In this document: positions 14,484 to 23,238 of the stretch, piece by piece
Numbering within the stretch: the stretch's first letter is position 1
Layout: each line of letters opens with the position of its first letter
Origin: Clostridiales bacterium
GTDB taxonomy: Bacteria; Bacillota_A; Clostridia; Saccharofermentanales; Saccharofermentanaceae
Assembly: GCA_017537905.1 (NCBI GenBank)
Contig: JAFYJX010000001.1
Location: forward strand, 1-30,535
DNA length: 30,535 nt
Reading direction: 5' to 3'
Position numbers and translations under genes: made by a program
The notes under the pieces: generated by a model
Database searches by the model: none
Seen by the model: only the letters and a program-made list of their open reading frames with translations
Told to the model about the DNA's origin: nothing

Positions 14484-16571
14484 ATGCCGGAAAACAGGAG
14501 CTCTAACCAGGGGCAAAGACATCCTAATGTCAGATCAGCGGATTCTGCAGTCGTAAGGGCTGTAGAGCATCAGGCTGCCCTTGAACGTCAGGCCCAGCGC
14601 CCGGAAGCAGCCCGTCTCACCAGAAATCAGCCTGCGCCTCAGCGTATGCCCAGACCCGAAAATGTAAGAAGACCCATGTACCAGCAGCGCCCGACAGGCG
14701 CCATGCAGCGTCAGGCCCAGCCGATGCAGAGACCTGCGCAGCCGATGGCTCAAAGGCAGCAGATGCCCCAGCGCCCTGTACAGCAGATGCCTCAGCGTCA
14801 GGCTCAGCCCATGCAGCGTCAGGGTCAGCCCGTTAATTTAGGACAGCCAATGCCTCAGCGTCAGGGACAGATTCCGGCTTCAAGGACCCAGATCCCCCAG
14901 CGCCAGGCACAACCCATACAGCAGCCTGTACCGCAGCGCCTGCAGATCCCTCAGCAGAACAGACCCGTAAATACGGCTATGCCTGTCCTTCACACATCTA
15001 CGCAGCAGCTTAATACGAGAATGCCTGTTCCGCATCGTCCGGGACAGCCTGCAAATGCAAATATGCCTGTGGTCCGTTCCGTTCCGCAGACGATCAGCGC
15101 GCCGCGTCACGTTGCTCCCTTAAGTGTCGAGCATGAGGATACTAACGCCTTGGCAAAGGCTGTTCAGTATGAGGATGAGCAGGATGACGGCATCGAAGTA
15201 GTAGATTCCGAGTACGAGGAATTTGACGACGAGGATGAAGAAGCGGAAGTTGAAGAAAAGAGAAGCCGCAGGCGTGAGCGCAAGGAGAGGAAGAACAGAT
15301 CTCTGCCTTACCTCATCGTGCTCCTTCTGGTCCTGATTTTCGGCGTTTTCGCAGTATGGGCCATAACGGTATTTAACGAAGATACAGACCTTATCGTTTC
15401 ACAGCACACAATCGAAGCAGGAACTTCCGCAAACCTCCAGATGTATATTACAGGCGAGCCCAAGTTCCCTGAATATGTATCATGCAACCTGGATTTCTCC
15501 ACAGTAAATTATGTGCTCCCGCAGACGATCAGATTCAACATAAGAATGTATGGCGTAAATTTCCCTTGTGTCCTTGAGATCGTTGACACCACGCCTCCGA
15601 CAGCAGAGCCCGTTCCCCAGACCATGTTCTCGGTAGATGAAGTTCCGCCTGTAGAAGAGTGCGTCAAGAATATCTACGACCTTAATGAAACGTCAGTTAA
15701 GTGGGCTGAAGTCCCGGATATCTCAGGCGGCGGAAACATCATTGCAAAGGCCGTTGTTACTGACTCTTCAGGCAATGAGACTATCGTTGAGGTTCCTTTC
15801 CAGGTAACAAAGGACTCCGAAGCGCCCGTTATCTCCGGAACCAAGAATATTGAAGCTTTTGTCGGCGATCCTATCAAATACAGGACCGATGTAACGGTCA
15901 CGGATGACCTCGATCCCACTCCGGAACTCGAGATAGATACGAGCCAGGTTGACTTAAGCAAGGCCGGCTCATACAAAGTTATCTACAGAGCCAGGGATTT
16001 CTCCGGCAATATTTCTGAAGTCGAGATCACTCTCAAGCTTACGAAAAAGCCGAAGAACTATGTTGAGCCTGAGAAGGTTTACAAAGAAGCTAACAAGATC
16101 TTAAAGAAGATCATCAAGTCGAACATGACTGATATGGAAAAGGCCCTCCAGATCACATGGTGGGTAAGATATAACGTCAACTATGTTGCCAAGGCTGACA
16201 ACTCCTCCTGGACGAGAGCAGCTTACGACGGACTCGTTAAGCGTAACGGCAACTGCTATAACTTCGCCATGACCGCGAAGGCACTTTTCGATGCAGCAGG
16301 TATCGAGAACATGATCATCAAGAGAGAACCGTTTATCTACCACGGCCACTACTGGAACTACATTAAGATCGACGGCGAATGGTATCACTGCGACTCAACA
16401 CCGAGACTGAAATACAACAGCTATTTCTTTATGTACACGACCAAGGAATTAAAGAACTTTTGGCATAACGGCTGGAACGGGTATAATTTTAAGGAATCAA
16501 AGTACCCGAAGTCTGCTACAAAGTCCGTACAAAGCAAGATCAATTACGCCGGACACAAGATAAAGAAGTAA
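14484..16571 (+). CDS. Transglutaminase-like protein A with Gln/Pro-rich cytoplasmic head
   Basis: The 695-residue type II membrane protein begins with about 210 residues of low-complexity Gln, Pro, Arg and Met (repeated MPQRQ/AQPMQR words), then an acidic stretch (about 225-255), a basic cluster (RSRRRERKERKNR) and one helix at about 274-297. Outside follow two Ig-like beta modules, the second (about 445-525) a DUF5011-type domain containing TVTDDLDPTPELEIDTSQVD, and a transglutaminase-like domain (about 540-690) with C591, H622 and D637. Such papain-fold domains cross-link, hydrolyse or transfer at peptide amides. It follows purF by 12 bases with AGAGGGCGG as ribosome site. The ending SVQSKINYAGHKIK is shared with B and C. 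Substrate unknown. Confidence 0.9.
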   Translation: MPENRSSNQGQRHPNVRSADSAVVRAVEHQAALERQAQRPEAARLTRNQPAPQRMPRPENVRRPMYQQRPTGAMQRQAQPMQRPAQPMAQRQQMPQRPVQQMPQRQAQPMQRQGQPVNLGQPMPQRQGQIPASRTQIPQRQAQPIQQPVPQRLQIPQQNRPVNTAMPVLHTSTQQLNTRMPVPHRPGQPANANMPVVRSVPQTISAPRHVAPLSVEHEDTNALAKAVQYEDEQDDGIEVVDSEYEEFDDEDEEAEVEEKRSRRRERKERKNRSLPYLIVLLLVLIFGVFAVWAITVFNEDTDLIVSQHTIEAGTSANLQMYITGEPKFPEYVSCNLDFSTVNYVLPQTIRFNIRMYGVNFPCVLEIVDTTPPTAEPVPQTMFSVDEVPPVEECVKNIYDLNETSVKWAEVPDISGGGNIIAKAVVTDSSGNETIVEVPFQVTKDSEAPVISGTKNIEAFVGDPIKYRTDVTVTDDLDPTPELEIDTSQVDLSKAGSYKVIYRARDFSGNISEVEITLKLTKKPKNYVEPEKVYKEANKILKKIIKSNMTDMEKALQITWWVRYNVNYVAKADNSSWTRAAYDGLVKRNGNCYNFAMTAKALFDAAGIENMIIKREPFIYHGHYWNYIKIDGEWYHCDSTPRLKYNSYFFMYTTKELKNFWHNGWNGYNFKESKYPKSATKSVQSKINYAGHKIKK

Positions 16572-16572
16572 T

Positions 16573-18270
16573 ATGAACCAACAAGTTGAAGGCAATAATA
16601 TGAAGCCCGTAAAGCGGAATCCCAATAATTCCGTTCAAGGCCGCCCCGTTAATGCCGGAAACGTCCCGAAAAAGGTTCCCGCAAATACAAACAGACCCCA
16701 GGCATCAAGGCAGGCTCAAAGGCCTGTACAAAAGCCTGTGCAAAGACCGGTCCAAAGACCCGTGCAGGGTCAGGGACAAAGGCCGGTCCAAAGACCTGTG
16801 CAGGGCCAGCCTCAAAGACAGATGCAAAAGCCCGTTTCTAAGGGAAATGCAAAGCCTGTTCAAAGGACTCCGCAAAAGCCTGTTCAAAAGGCTCCGCAAA
16901 AGCCGGTCCAGAAAACTGCTGCCTCAAAGGCGCAAAAGCCTTCTGCAAAGCCTGTTCCCAAGAAGACTGAGAGTAATGCAAAGCCGTTTAACTTTATGCC
17001 TTTGCTGATCATTGGTATTTCAGCGCTGCTGATATTCCTGGTCTATTACGGAGTCAGTTCCTTCCTCAAAGAGCAGTTCTCGTTGGTAAAACAGGAAATA
17101 ACGATCGAAGCGGGAACACAAAAGCCTGATCTGAACTCCTATCTTAACGGCGAGCCTGCTTTCCCGAGTCTCGTATCGTGCAATCTTAATTTCGATGAAG
17201 TAAACGGGGATCTTCCTCAGACTGTCCGCTTCAACATAAACATGTACGGCAGGAACTTCCCGTGCACACTTACGATAAAGGACACGATAGCGCCTGTAGG
17301 ACAGGGTGTTCCGCAGAAGATATTTGCGAGCCAGGAACTGCCTGATCCGATGACGTGCCTTACTGATGTTTATGATGTTACGGATCTTACCGCAGCCTGG
17401 ACAAATGTTCCGGATTATTCGAGCGGCGGAAGATATAACGCATATGTCTCGCTCAAAGATGCTGTCGGAAATGAGACCTATATCGTTGTGCCATTAGATG
17501 TTACGAAAGATTCGACTCCGCCTGTGATCAAGGGCTACCAGGATCTCCAGGTATATATCGGCGATTCCATATCATACAGGAAGAATCTCATAATAACGGA
17601 TGATTACGATGAGAATCCTGAGCTCGATATCGATACTTCGAAAGTGGATCTTAAGAAGCCCGGCAAATATGAAGTCGTTTATACAGCCAGGGATTTTTCG
17701 GGCAATGAGTCATCCGTAAAAGTCAAGCTCAAGGTCGAGAACAAGCCCAAGGGTTATATCGAGCCTGACCAGGTCTATGCGGAAGCAAAGAAGATCCTGG
17801 CTGAGATAACGGAACCCGGCATGACTGAAGAAGAGGTTGCACTCCAGATCGTATGGTGGTGCAGGTATAACATCAGGTTTATCTTGAGGACCACGAGCCG
17901 CTCCTGGACTGAAGCTGCATATAACGCTTATACCAAGAGAATGGGCAACTGCTATTCGACCGTGTATGCGGTAAAGGTACTGCTTGATGTGGCAGGTATC
18001 GACAACATGATCATAGAGCGCCACCCTTACCAGACGGCAACACATTACTGGAATTACGTTAAGCTTAACGGCCAGTGGTATCACTGTGATGCCACATGGC
18101 GACAGGGATATGACAGTTATTTCTTCATGTATACGACCAAGGAACTCCTGAATTTCTGGCAGGGAGGCTGGAACGGTTTCCAGTTCAAACAGAGCGCATT
18201 CCCCGAGAGTGCGACCGAATCGGTACAGAAGCGGATCGATTATAAGAACCATAAGATAAAATCAGCATAA
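16573..18270 (+). CDS. Transglutaminase-like protein B with Lys/Gln/Pro-rich cytoplasmic head
   Basis: This 565-residue paralogue of A has a cytoplasmic head of about 135 residues made of RPVQ/KPVQ repeats, strongly basic and lacking the acidic patch of A. One helix (about 140-163), two Ig-like modules including a DUF5011-type module (about 314-395, TDDYDENPELDIDTSKVD), and the transglutaminase domain (about 405-560) with C460, H491 and D506 follow. Triad spacing (31 and 15 residues) equals that in A. The ATG at 16573 is one base after the stop of A, allowing re-initiation; an alternative ATG at 16600 has GAAGG seven bases upstream and would remove nine residues. It ends the purF-A-B unit; a new promoter follows. 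Confidence 0.9.
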   Translation: MNQQVEGNNMKPVKRNPNNSVQGRPVNAGNVPKKVPANTNRPQASRQAQRPVQKPVQRPVQRPVQGQGQRPVQRPVQGQPQRQMQKPVSKGNAKPVQRTPQKPVQKAPQKPVQKTAASKAQKPSAKPVPKKTESNAKPFNFMPLLIIGISALLIFLVYYGVSSFLKEQFSLVKQEITIEAGTQKPDLNSYLNGEPAFPSLVSCNLNFDEVNGDLPQTVRFNINMYGRNFPCTLTIKDTIAPVGQGVPQKIFASQELPDPMTCLTDVYDVTDLTAAWTNVPDYSSGGRYNAYVSLKDAVGNETYIVVPLDVTKDSTPPVIKGYQDLQVYIGDSISYRKNLIITDDYDENPELDIDTSKVDLKKPGKYEVVYTARDFSGNESSVKVKLKVENKPKGYIEPDQVYAEAKKILAEITEPGMTEEEVALQIVWWCRYNIRFILRTTSRSWTEAAYNAYTKRMGNCYSTVYAVKVLLDVAGIDNMIIERHPYQTATHYWNYVKLNGQWYHCDATWRQGYDSYFFMYTTKELLNFWQGGWNGFQFKQSAFPESATESVQKRIDYKNHKIKSA

Positions 18271-18274
18271 CCTA

Positions 18275-18283
18275 TGCTATAAT
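18275..18283 (+). promoter_or_regulatory. Extended -10 promoter of the glycosyltransferase operon
   Basis: TGCTATAAT begins five bases after the stop of transglutaminase B. It is identical to the element at 11315. Predicted initiation near 18290 gives a 25-base leader with GGGGA before the ATG. No -35 match and no terminator separate it from gene B. Confidence 0.6.
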
Positions 18284-18314
18284 TTTCAAATAAGAAATAA
18301 ACGATGGGGAGCAA

Positions 18315-19274
18315 ATGATGGCGCCGGTATTATATCTTGTTATTCCGTGCTACAACGAGGAACAGGTCCTTCCGCTGACGAGCGGCAAGTTTAAGGGCAA
18401 ACTGGACGAACTGATCGAAGCTGGCAAGATCAGCACCAAGAGCCGTGTTATGTTCGTCAATGACGGCAGCAAGGACACTACATGGGACATCCTTACAAAG
18501 CTTTGCGAAGAGGATGAAGAATACTGCGCAATTTCCCTTTCCCGCAACAGAGGCCACCAGAATGCGCTTATCGCAGGCCTTATGGAAGCAAAGAAGCATG
18601 CCGACATCACTATCTCCATGGACTGTGACGGCCAGGACGATATCAATGCAATCACGGAGATGGTCGATGAATATGCTAAGGGCAATGAGATCGTCTATGG
18701 CGTAAGAAATGACAGAACAACAGATTCCTGGTTTAAGAGGACTACGGCTCAGTCTTACTATAAGGTCCTCCGCGGCATGGGTGTTGACATTATCCCTGAC
18801 CACGCTGATTACAGACTTATGAGCGCCAGAGTGCTTAATGCCCTTGAAGGCTACAGTGAAGTAAACCTTTTCTTAAGAGGCATTATTCCCCAGCTCGGAT
18901 TCAAGCAGTCCTTTGTCTACTATTCCAGAGCTGAACGTGAAGCCGGCACGACCCACTATCCTCTGTCCAAGATGATGTCTCTTGCGATCGACGGTATTAC
19001 ATCTTTTTCCGTAAGACCTTTGAGACTCATCACAGGTTTCGGTCTTCTTGTAGCTCTTTTGAGCTTTATCGGGATCATTTACGTTTTGGTTTCCGTAATT
19101 ACAGGCAATTATGTTGACGGCTGGGCTTCGACCACCTGTATCCTCTGCTTTGTCTCAGGTATCCAGATGATCAGCCTTGGCGTAATAGGCGAATACATCG
19201 GTAAGATCTATCTCGAGACAAAGCAGCGCCCGCGTTACTTTGTTTCTGAGAAAAAGAATATAACGGAGGAGTAA
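18315..19274 (+). CDS. GT2 glycosyltransferase, GtrB/DPM1-like, with C-terminal membrane helices
   Basis: The 319-residue protein begins with VLYLVIPCYNEEQVLP, the GT2 nucleotide-sugar-binding start, has FVNDGSKDTTWDIL, and the metal-binding D103-C-D105 in SMDCDGQDD. Two hydrophobic helices near residues 232-255 and 268-290 plus the end KIYLETKQRPRYFV are typical of enzymes that load a sugar on to undecaprenyl phosphate (GtrB, ArnC, DPM1 relatives). It probably makes a lipid-linked monosaccharide that GT-C enzymes such as the YfhO protein use outside. Two ATGs stand in tandem; the first is placed five bases from GGGGA. The next gene starts three bases after its stop. Confidence 0.92.
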   Translation: MMAPVLYLVIPCYNEEQVLPLTSGKFKGKLDELIEAGKISTKSRVMFVNDGSKDTTWDILTKLCEEDEEYCAISLSRNRGHQNALIAGLMEAKKHADITISMDCDGQDDINAITEMVDEYAKGNEIVYGVRNDRTTDSWFKRTTAQSYYKVLRGMGVDIIPDHADYRLMSARVLNALEGYSEVNLFLRGIIPQLGFKQSFVYYSRAEREAGTTHYPLSKMMSLAIDGITSFSVRPLRLITGFGLLVALLSFIGIIYVLVSVITGNYVDGWASTTCILCFVSGIQMISLGVIGEYIGKIYLETKQRPRYFVSEKKNITEE

Positions 19275-19277
19275 GTA

Positions 19278-19982
19278 ATGGACATTTTATATGTTGTAAT
19301 GCCTGCATATAACGAAGAGGACAACATCTTAGACGTTGTTACTTCCTGGTATCCGGTCCTTGAGGGTAAGGATCCGGCATCAAGACTTGTCATCGCTGAC
19401 AGCGGCAGCCAGGACAGGACTCACGAACTCCTCGAGAACTTTAAGGCTGATCATCCGCAGCTCGAGATCTTATCCGATACGGGCAAGCAGCACGGCCCCA
19501 AGGTAATCGCTCTTTACGATTACGCCATCAAGCAGGGTGCAGATTTTATTTTCCAGACTGACTCCGACGGACAGACGCTGCCTGAAGAGTTCGATGCTTT
19601 CTGGCAGATGCGCCACGGCTACAAGGGCATCTTCGGCCACAGAGTCGTAAGAGGCGACGGTAAGGACAGAGCCTTCGTCGAGAAGGTCGTATGCTTCCTG
19701 TTAAAGCTCTATTTCAAGGTAAAGGTACCGGATGCAAACGCTCCTTTCCGTCTTATGGACGCGAAGACCGTTGCAAAGTATCTCCCCAAGCTCGACAAGG
19801 ATTACAACCTGCCGAATATCATGATGACAACATATTTTGTCCACTATGGTGAGGAGCACGCCTTCCGTGAGGTCACGTTCAGACCCCGTCAGGGCGGCAC
19901 AAACTCCATCAATATCAAGAAGATCGTTAAGATCGGCTGGAAGGCTTTAGGTGACTTCCGCCGTCTCAAGAAAGCAATGTAA
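19278..19982 (+). CDS. GT2 family glycosyltransferase
   Basis: The 234-residue cytosolic protein is a minimal GT-A fold enzyme: LYVVMPAYNEEDNILDVV at the start, VIADSGSQDRTHELL, and the D95-S-D97 metal site in FQTDSDGQTLPEEF. It lacks membrane helices but has basic patches near the C terminus that could bind the membrane surface. GGAGGA lies seven bases before its ATG. Its stop overlaps the start of the SGNH-like gene by one base. With its neighbours it forms a three-gene unit for an envelope glycan; donor and acceptor sugars cannot be told. Confidence 0.9.
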   Translation: MDILYVVMPAYNEEDNILDVVTSWYPVLEGKDPASRLVIADSGSQDRTHELLENFKADHPQLEILSDTGKQHGPKVIALYDYAIKQGADFIFQTDSDGQTLPEEFDAFWQMRHGYKGIFGHRVVRGDGKDRAFVEKVVCFLLKLYFKVKVPDANAPFRLMDAKTVAKYLPKLDKDYNLPNIMMTTYFVHYGEEHAFREVTFRPRQGGTNSINIKKIVKIGWKALGDFRRLKKAM

Positions 19983-21076
19983 TGGCTAAATCCGGTAAGA
20001 CAAAACTTAAGAGAATAATCACGGCGCTGGTTTTGCTGGCGCTGTCTTTTGGAATCTTTTGGTTTATTCAGAGACTCTTCATGCCCAAGTACCAGGTCGG
20101 TGTTATCGAGGGCTCATTTACTGAAGAGTACTACAAGGAGAAGGTTCCTCATGATGTCCTGATCTTCGGTGACTGCGACGCATATGAGAACTTTTCGCCC
20201 ATTAAGATGTACGAAGAGTACGGAATCTCATCTTACATCAGAGGTTCCGGCGAGCAGTATATCTGGCAGTCTTATTATCTTTTGAGGGATGCGTTAAGGA
20301 CCGAGACTCCGAAGGTCGTTGTTGTTTCGATCCACACCATGCAGAATGAACCCAAGAACCGCCAAGAGCAATACAACAGAATGACTCTCGACGGTATGAG
20401 ATGGTCAAAGGACAAGGTTGATGCCATCAATGCCTCCATGAGACCAGAGGAGACATTCGCATCCTATGTTTTCCCTATCCTGAGATACCATGACAGATGG
20501 AGAGAGATCTCCAAGACGGATTTTCAGCACCTTTTTTCAAAAGACATCATATCCCACAACGGTTACTACATGCGCTGCGATGTAGAACCACAGGGTTTTC
20601 TCCCGAAGCCTCTTCCGAGGATCAGCTACAAGTTCGACGATTATTCAATGTATTATCTCGACCAGATAAGGCTCCTTTGCGAAGAAAAGGGAATAGAGCT
20701 GCTTTTGGTACGTGCTCCTATTGAGTACCGCTGGCACAAACAGTGGGATACGACTGTCGAGGAGTATGCTGCCCAGTACGGTCTCACATATATTAATTTC
20801 AATGATTACAGTGATGATATGGGCATTGATATGAGCCAGGATACATACGACGGCGGTCAGCACCTCAATATCTACGGCGCCGAGAAGCTTAGCGTATTTT
20901 TCGGAAAATACCTTATTGAACACTATAGTCTGACAGACTACAGGACCGTTCCTGATGTGGCCAAAGAGTACGAAAAGGACATCGCTTTCTACAACTGGAT
21001 GAGGGATGACCAGTTAGCTGAGATCGCAAAATACGGCGAGCTCAGAAGTTACGGTGCCAACGCTATCGAAAACTGA
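19982..21076 (+). CDS. Membrane-anchored SGNH/GDSL-like protein with Cys at the nucleophile position
   Basis: The 364-residue protein has one N-terminal helix (about 12-30) and an extracytoplasmic domain resembling SGNH hydrolases. Block I reads LIFGDCDAYENFSP, so C65 replaces the usual Ser of GDS; the C-terminal block is D290-G-G-Q-H294-LNIYG, supplying the Asp and His. Between them are VVVVSIHTMQNEP and LLLVRAPIEYRWH, as in DltD/AlgX-like acyl-transfer relatives. The likely role is acyl removal or transfer on a surface glycan, tied to the two glycosyltransferases with which it overlaps or abuts. I believe related Firmicutes proteins also show GDC, but cannot check. A Cys enzyme or a non-catalytic binding protein are both possible. 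Confidence 0.8.
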   Translation: MAKSGKTKLKRIITALVLLALSFGIFWFIQRLFMPKYQVGVIEGSFTEEYYKEKVPHDVLIFGDCDAYENFSPIKMYEEYGISSYIRGSGEQYIWQSYYLLRDALRTETPKVVVVSIHTMQNEPKNRQEQYNRMTLDGMRWSKDKVDAINASMRPEETFASYVFPILRYHDRWREISKTDFQHLFSKDIISHNGYYMRCDVEPQGFLPKPLPRISYKFDDYSMYYLDQIRLLCEEKGIELLLVRAPIEYRWHKQWDTTVEEYAAQYGLTYINFNDYSDDMGIDMSQDTYDGGQHLNIYGAEKLSVFFGKYLIEHYSLTDYRTVPDVAKEYEKDIAFYNWMRDDQLAEIAKYGELRSYGANAIEN

Positions 21077-21094
21077 TATTTAAGGGTTTCATAA

Positions 21095-21210
21095 TATAAT
21101 TAGTCATTTTTGATGTATTTTTTCCGCCATTTTCCCTTATTTTTGTCATATGCGTGTTAAATACTTAGTGTATTATTATCTGGGTGTTTACACGAACCAC
21201 TATATGGAGG
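21095..21210 (+). promoter_or_regulatory. Promoter and leader region of lipoprotein 1
   Basis: TATAAT at 21095-21100, or TATTAT at 21171-21179, could be the -10; neither has a good -35. Between them is a pyrimidine-rich stretch and a small inverted repeat AATAC-TTAGT-GTATT (21160-21174). TGGAGG (21205-21210) is the ribosome site. No terminator for the SGNH operon is visible here. Confidence 0.35.
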
Positions 21211-21220
21211 ATTTTTAGAC

Positions 21221-21832
21221 ATGAAATTAACAAAGATTGCAGCTCTTATGATGGGCTTAAGCATGGCAGGAGCAACACTTTGTGCATGCAATAACGCACC
21301 TGAGCCGGTTTCTTCCGACATCAACGTTATTTCAACACAGAGCCAGGTAGGCGGTCCCGGCAACGGTGAGACTATCAATGTTGCTGATATCGATAAGAAC
21401 GCTGCCAGCACAAACTTCAAGTTCACATACAAGGGCGTTGACATTGTATGCAATGCAGCTTTTGATGACAGCAAGTTCGACAGCAGTGATTACGAGATGC
21501 ATCAGGAAGCTTCCTGCGCAGGCCAGGGTCTTGATTTTGTTTACAATTTCAAGGGTGGCTCATTCCAGGTAGTTTCTCACCCTATGGATGATCAGAATGG
21601 CGAAGCAAAAGTTATGTATGTAATGCTTTGCGATGACACTGTAGCTACAGCTGAGGGTATCTACATCGGAAACACAGTAGATCAGGTCAAGGCAGCTTAC
21701 GGTGAGCCTGATGCTGAGAAGTCAACCGAAAATCTTCTCTTCTATTTCAAGGGTTCTTCCTTTATCCAGTTTGAAATTGACGATAAGAACGTCGTAGTCG
21801 GTATTACTTATTTCTCAACTGACTTATCATGA
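21221..21832 (+). CDS. Small lipoprotein 1, CAGQG family
   Basis: The 203-residue precursor has a signal peptide (about 1-22) with lipobox L-C-A-C23; Cys at -2 is unusual but the -3 and -1 residues fit. After a Ser/Gly-rich linker the globular part (about 65-203) opens with FKFTYKGVDI and carries a conserved EASCAGQGLDFVYNF segment (C99), a CDDTVATAEGIYIGNTVDQVKAAYG segment (C137) and alternating beta strands. It is clearly related to lipoprotein 2 near the end of the array. I recall similar uncharacterised lipoproteins in Clostridia. Its stop overlaps the ATG of transglutaminase C by four bases, strongly implying joint action. A binding or regulatory partner of the enzymes is the inferred role. 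Confidence 0.85.
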   Translation: MKLTKIAALMMGLSMAGATLCACNNAPEPVSSDINVISTQSQVGGPGNGETINVADIDKNAASTNFKFTYKGVDIVCNAAFDDSKFDSSDYEMHQEASCAGQGLDFVYNFKGGSFQVVSHPMDDQNGEAKVMYVMLCDDTVATAEGIYIGNTVDQVKAAYGEPDAEKSTENLLFYFKGSSFIQFEIDDKNVVVGITYFSTDLS

Positions 21833-23199
21833 CGCGAACGGCAAAAAAACATAAGTTTAACGTAGCAAGGTTTTTGGGAATAGTGGTTCTTCCGCTAATC
21901 GCAGGAGCCTTGTTAGGTGTTGCCGGATGTTATTATTTGTATAACCAGACGATTAATAATATCGATAACTGCGTTATCAAGGAAGTAAGCATCGAGTATG
22001 GTCATCCGATCACACTCGACAGCTTTTTTACAGTTATTCCGCCGAACACAAAGTTCATCACCGCGGTAGATCAGATCGATCCGGGTCTTTTGCAGACTTA
22101 CGACATCGCTATCGACTGCGGCGGCCACGTTGTCCATTCGGCATTAAGCATTGTTGACCGCACAGCTCCTACGGGCAAGGCTGTTCCTTACAGAATGTAT
22201 GCGGGAAAAGCACCTGATCCGAAAGAAATCATCACTGATATTTTCGATATGACAGACGTAACCCTTTCTTATGACAAGGGCGAGCCTGACTTAAGCGAGG
22301 GCGGTGACTACTCGATCGGCGTAAGACTTACTGATACCAACGGCAATTATTCTGTTGTTGATGTTCCGTTCCGTGTAATCAAGGACACAGAACCTCCTAT
22401 GATTTTCGGAACCCGTGACATCGACGTCGTTGCCGGAAAGGTCGAGTCTATTTCTTACAGAGACGGCGTTATCGTTACAGATAACTATGCCGTAAACCCT
22501 ACTCTCGAGATCGACAATTCACAGGTAGACCTTAAGAAAGTAGGCGATTACGATGTTATCTACAGAGCTACTGATGATGTAGGTAATGTTACTGAAGTTA
22601 CAATTAAGGTACATGTAGTAATCACAGGCAGAGGCAGTGAGTCTTCAGCTGAGATCCGTGCTTACGAGGAAAAGGCCTATAAGATGGCCAAGGATATCAA
22701 CAAGAAGATCCTTAAGTCCAGCGATACTGACGTCGTTAAGGCAATGAAGATCTTCTACTGGGTACACAACAATATTTCCTTCGTACTGCATACTCCTCAG
22801 TACAGCAACTGGGCTGTTGCGGCTATCAATACTTTTACCAAGAGGTATTCTTCGTGCTACGGTACATGGGCTGTCTGCAAGGCGATGCTCGACGCCGAAG
22901 GTATCGAGAACATCTGTGTTGTAAGAAAAGTATCCAGGGCGCATCCTAACTACCATTACTGGGCTTTGGTAAAGCTCAATGGCGAATGGTATCACTGCGA
23001 TGCACAGAAGTATTTTGACGGCACTTCCAAGAAGTACTTCTGCTTCATGATGACCGACAAGGAGATCATCAATGCTCCGTCTGATCACTCTTTCGATAAG
23101 AAAAAGTATCCGGCAAGATCGACCAAGTCGGTCCAGAAATATATCGATGTTTATAGCGGGAAGATCAAGTCTGGTTTCCCGTATAAAAAGGACGGATAA
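21829..23199 (+). CDS. Transglutaminase-like protein C, possible lipoprotein
   Basis: The 456-residue protein has a basic start, a hydrophobic segment (about 15-33) and a good lipobox V-A-G-C34, so it may be lipid-anchored rather than transmembrane. Two Ig-like modules follow, the second a DUF5011-type domain (about 187-265, VTDNYAVNPTLEIDNSQVD), then the transglutaminase domain (about 285-450) with C343, H376 and D391. The Cys-His spacing is two residues longer than in A. The end TKSVQKYIDVYSGKIK groups it with A and B rather than with D to G. It is coupled by an ATGA overlap to lipoprotein 1 and followed by D after 39 bases. Confidence 0.9.
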   Translation: MTRTAKKHKFNVARFLGIVVLPLIAGALLGVAGCYYLYNQTINNIDNCVIKEVSIEYGHPITLDSFFTVIPPNTKFITAVDQIDPGLLQTYDIAIDCGGHVVHSALSIVDRTAPTGKAVPYRMYAGKAPDPKEIITDIFDMTDVTLSYDKGEPDLSEGGDYSIGVRLTDTNGNYSVVDVPFRVIKDTEPPMIFGTRDIDVVAGKVESISYRDGVIVTDNYAVNPTLEIDNSQVDLKKVGDYDVIYRATDDVGNVTEVTIKVHVVITGRGSESSAEIRAYEEKAYKMAKDINKKILKSSDTDVVKAMKIFYWVHNNISFVLHTPQYSNWAVAAINTFTKRYSSCYGTWAVCKAMLDAEGIENICVVRKVSRAHPNYHYWALVKLNGEWYHCDAQKYFDGTSKKYFCFMMTDKEIINAPSDHSFDKKKYPARSTKSVQKYIDVYSGKIKSGFPYKKDG

Positions 23200-23238
23200 C
23201 TCCGTCACTGGGGATAAAAAAATTAATGGGAATTGGTA

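Noticed and set aside
14690..16990. CRISPR-like or tandem DNA repeats in the CAG/CCT-rich heads of A and B
   Set aside because: The repeats are imperfect, in frame and encode MPQRQ/RPVQ words; there are no uniform repeats with unique spacers.
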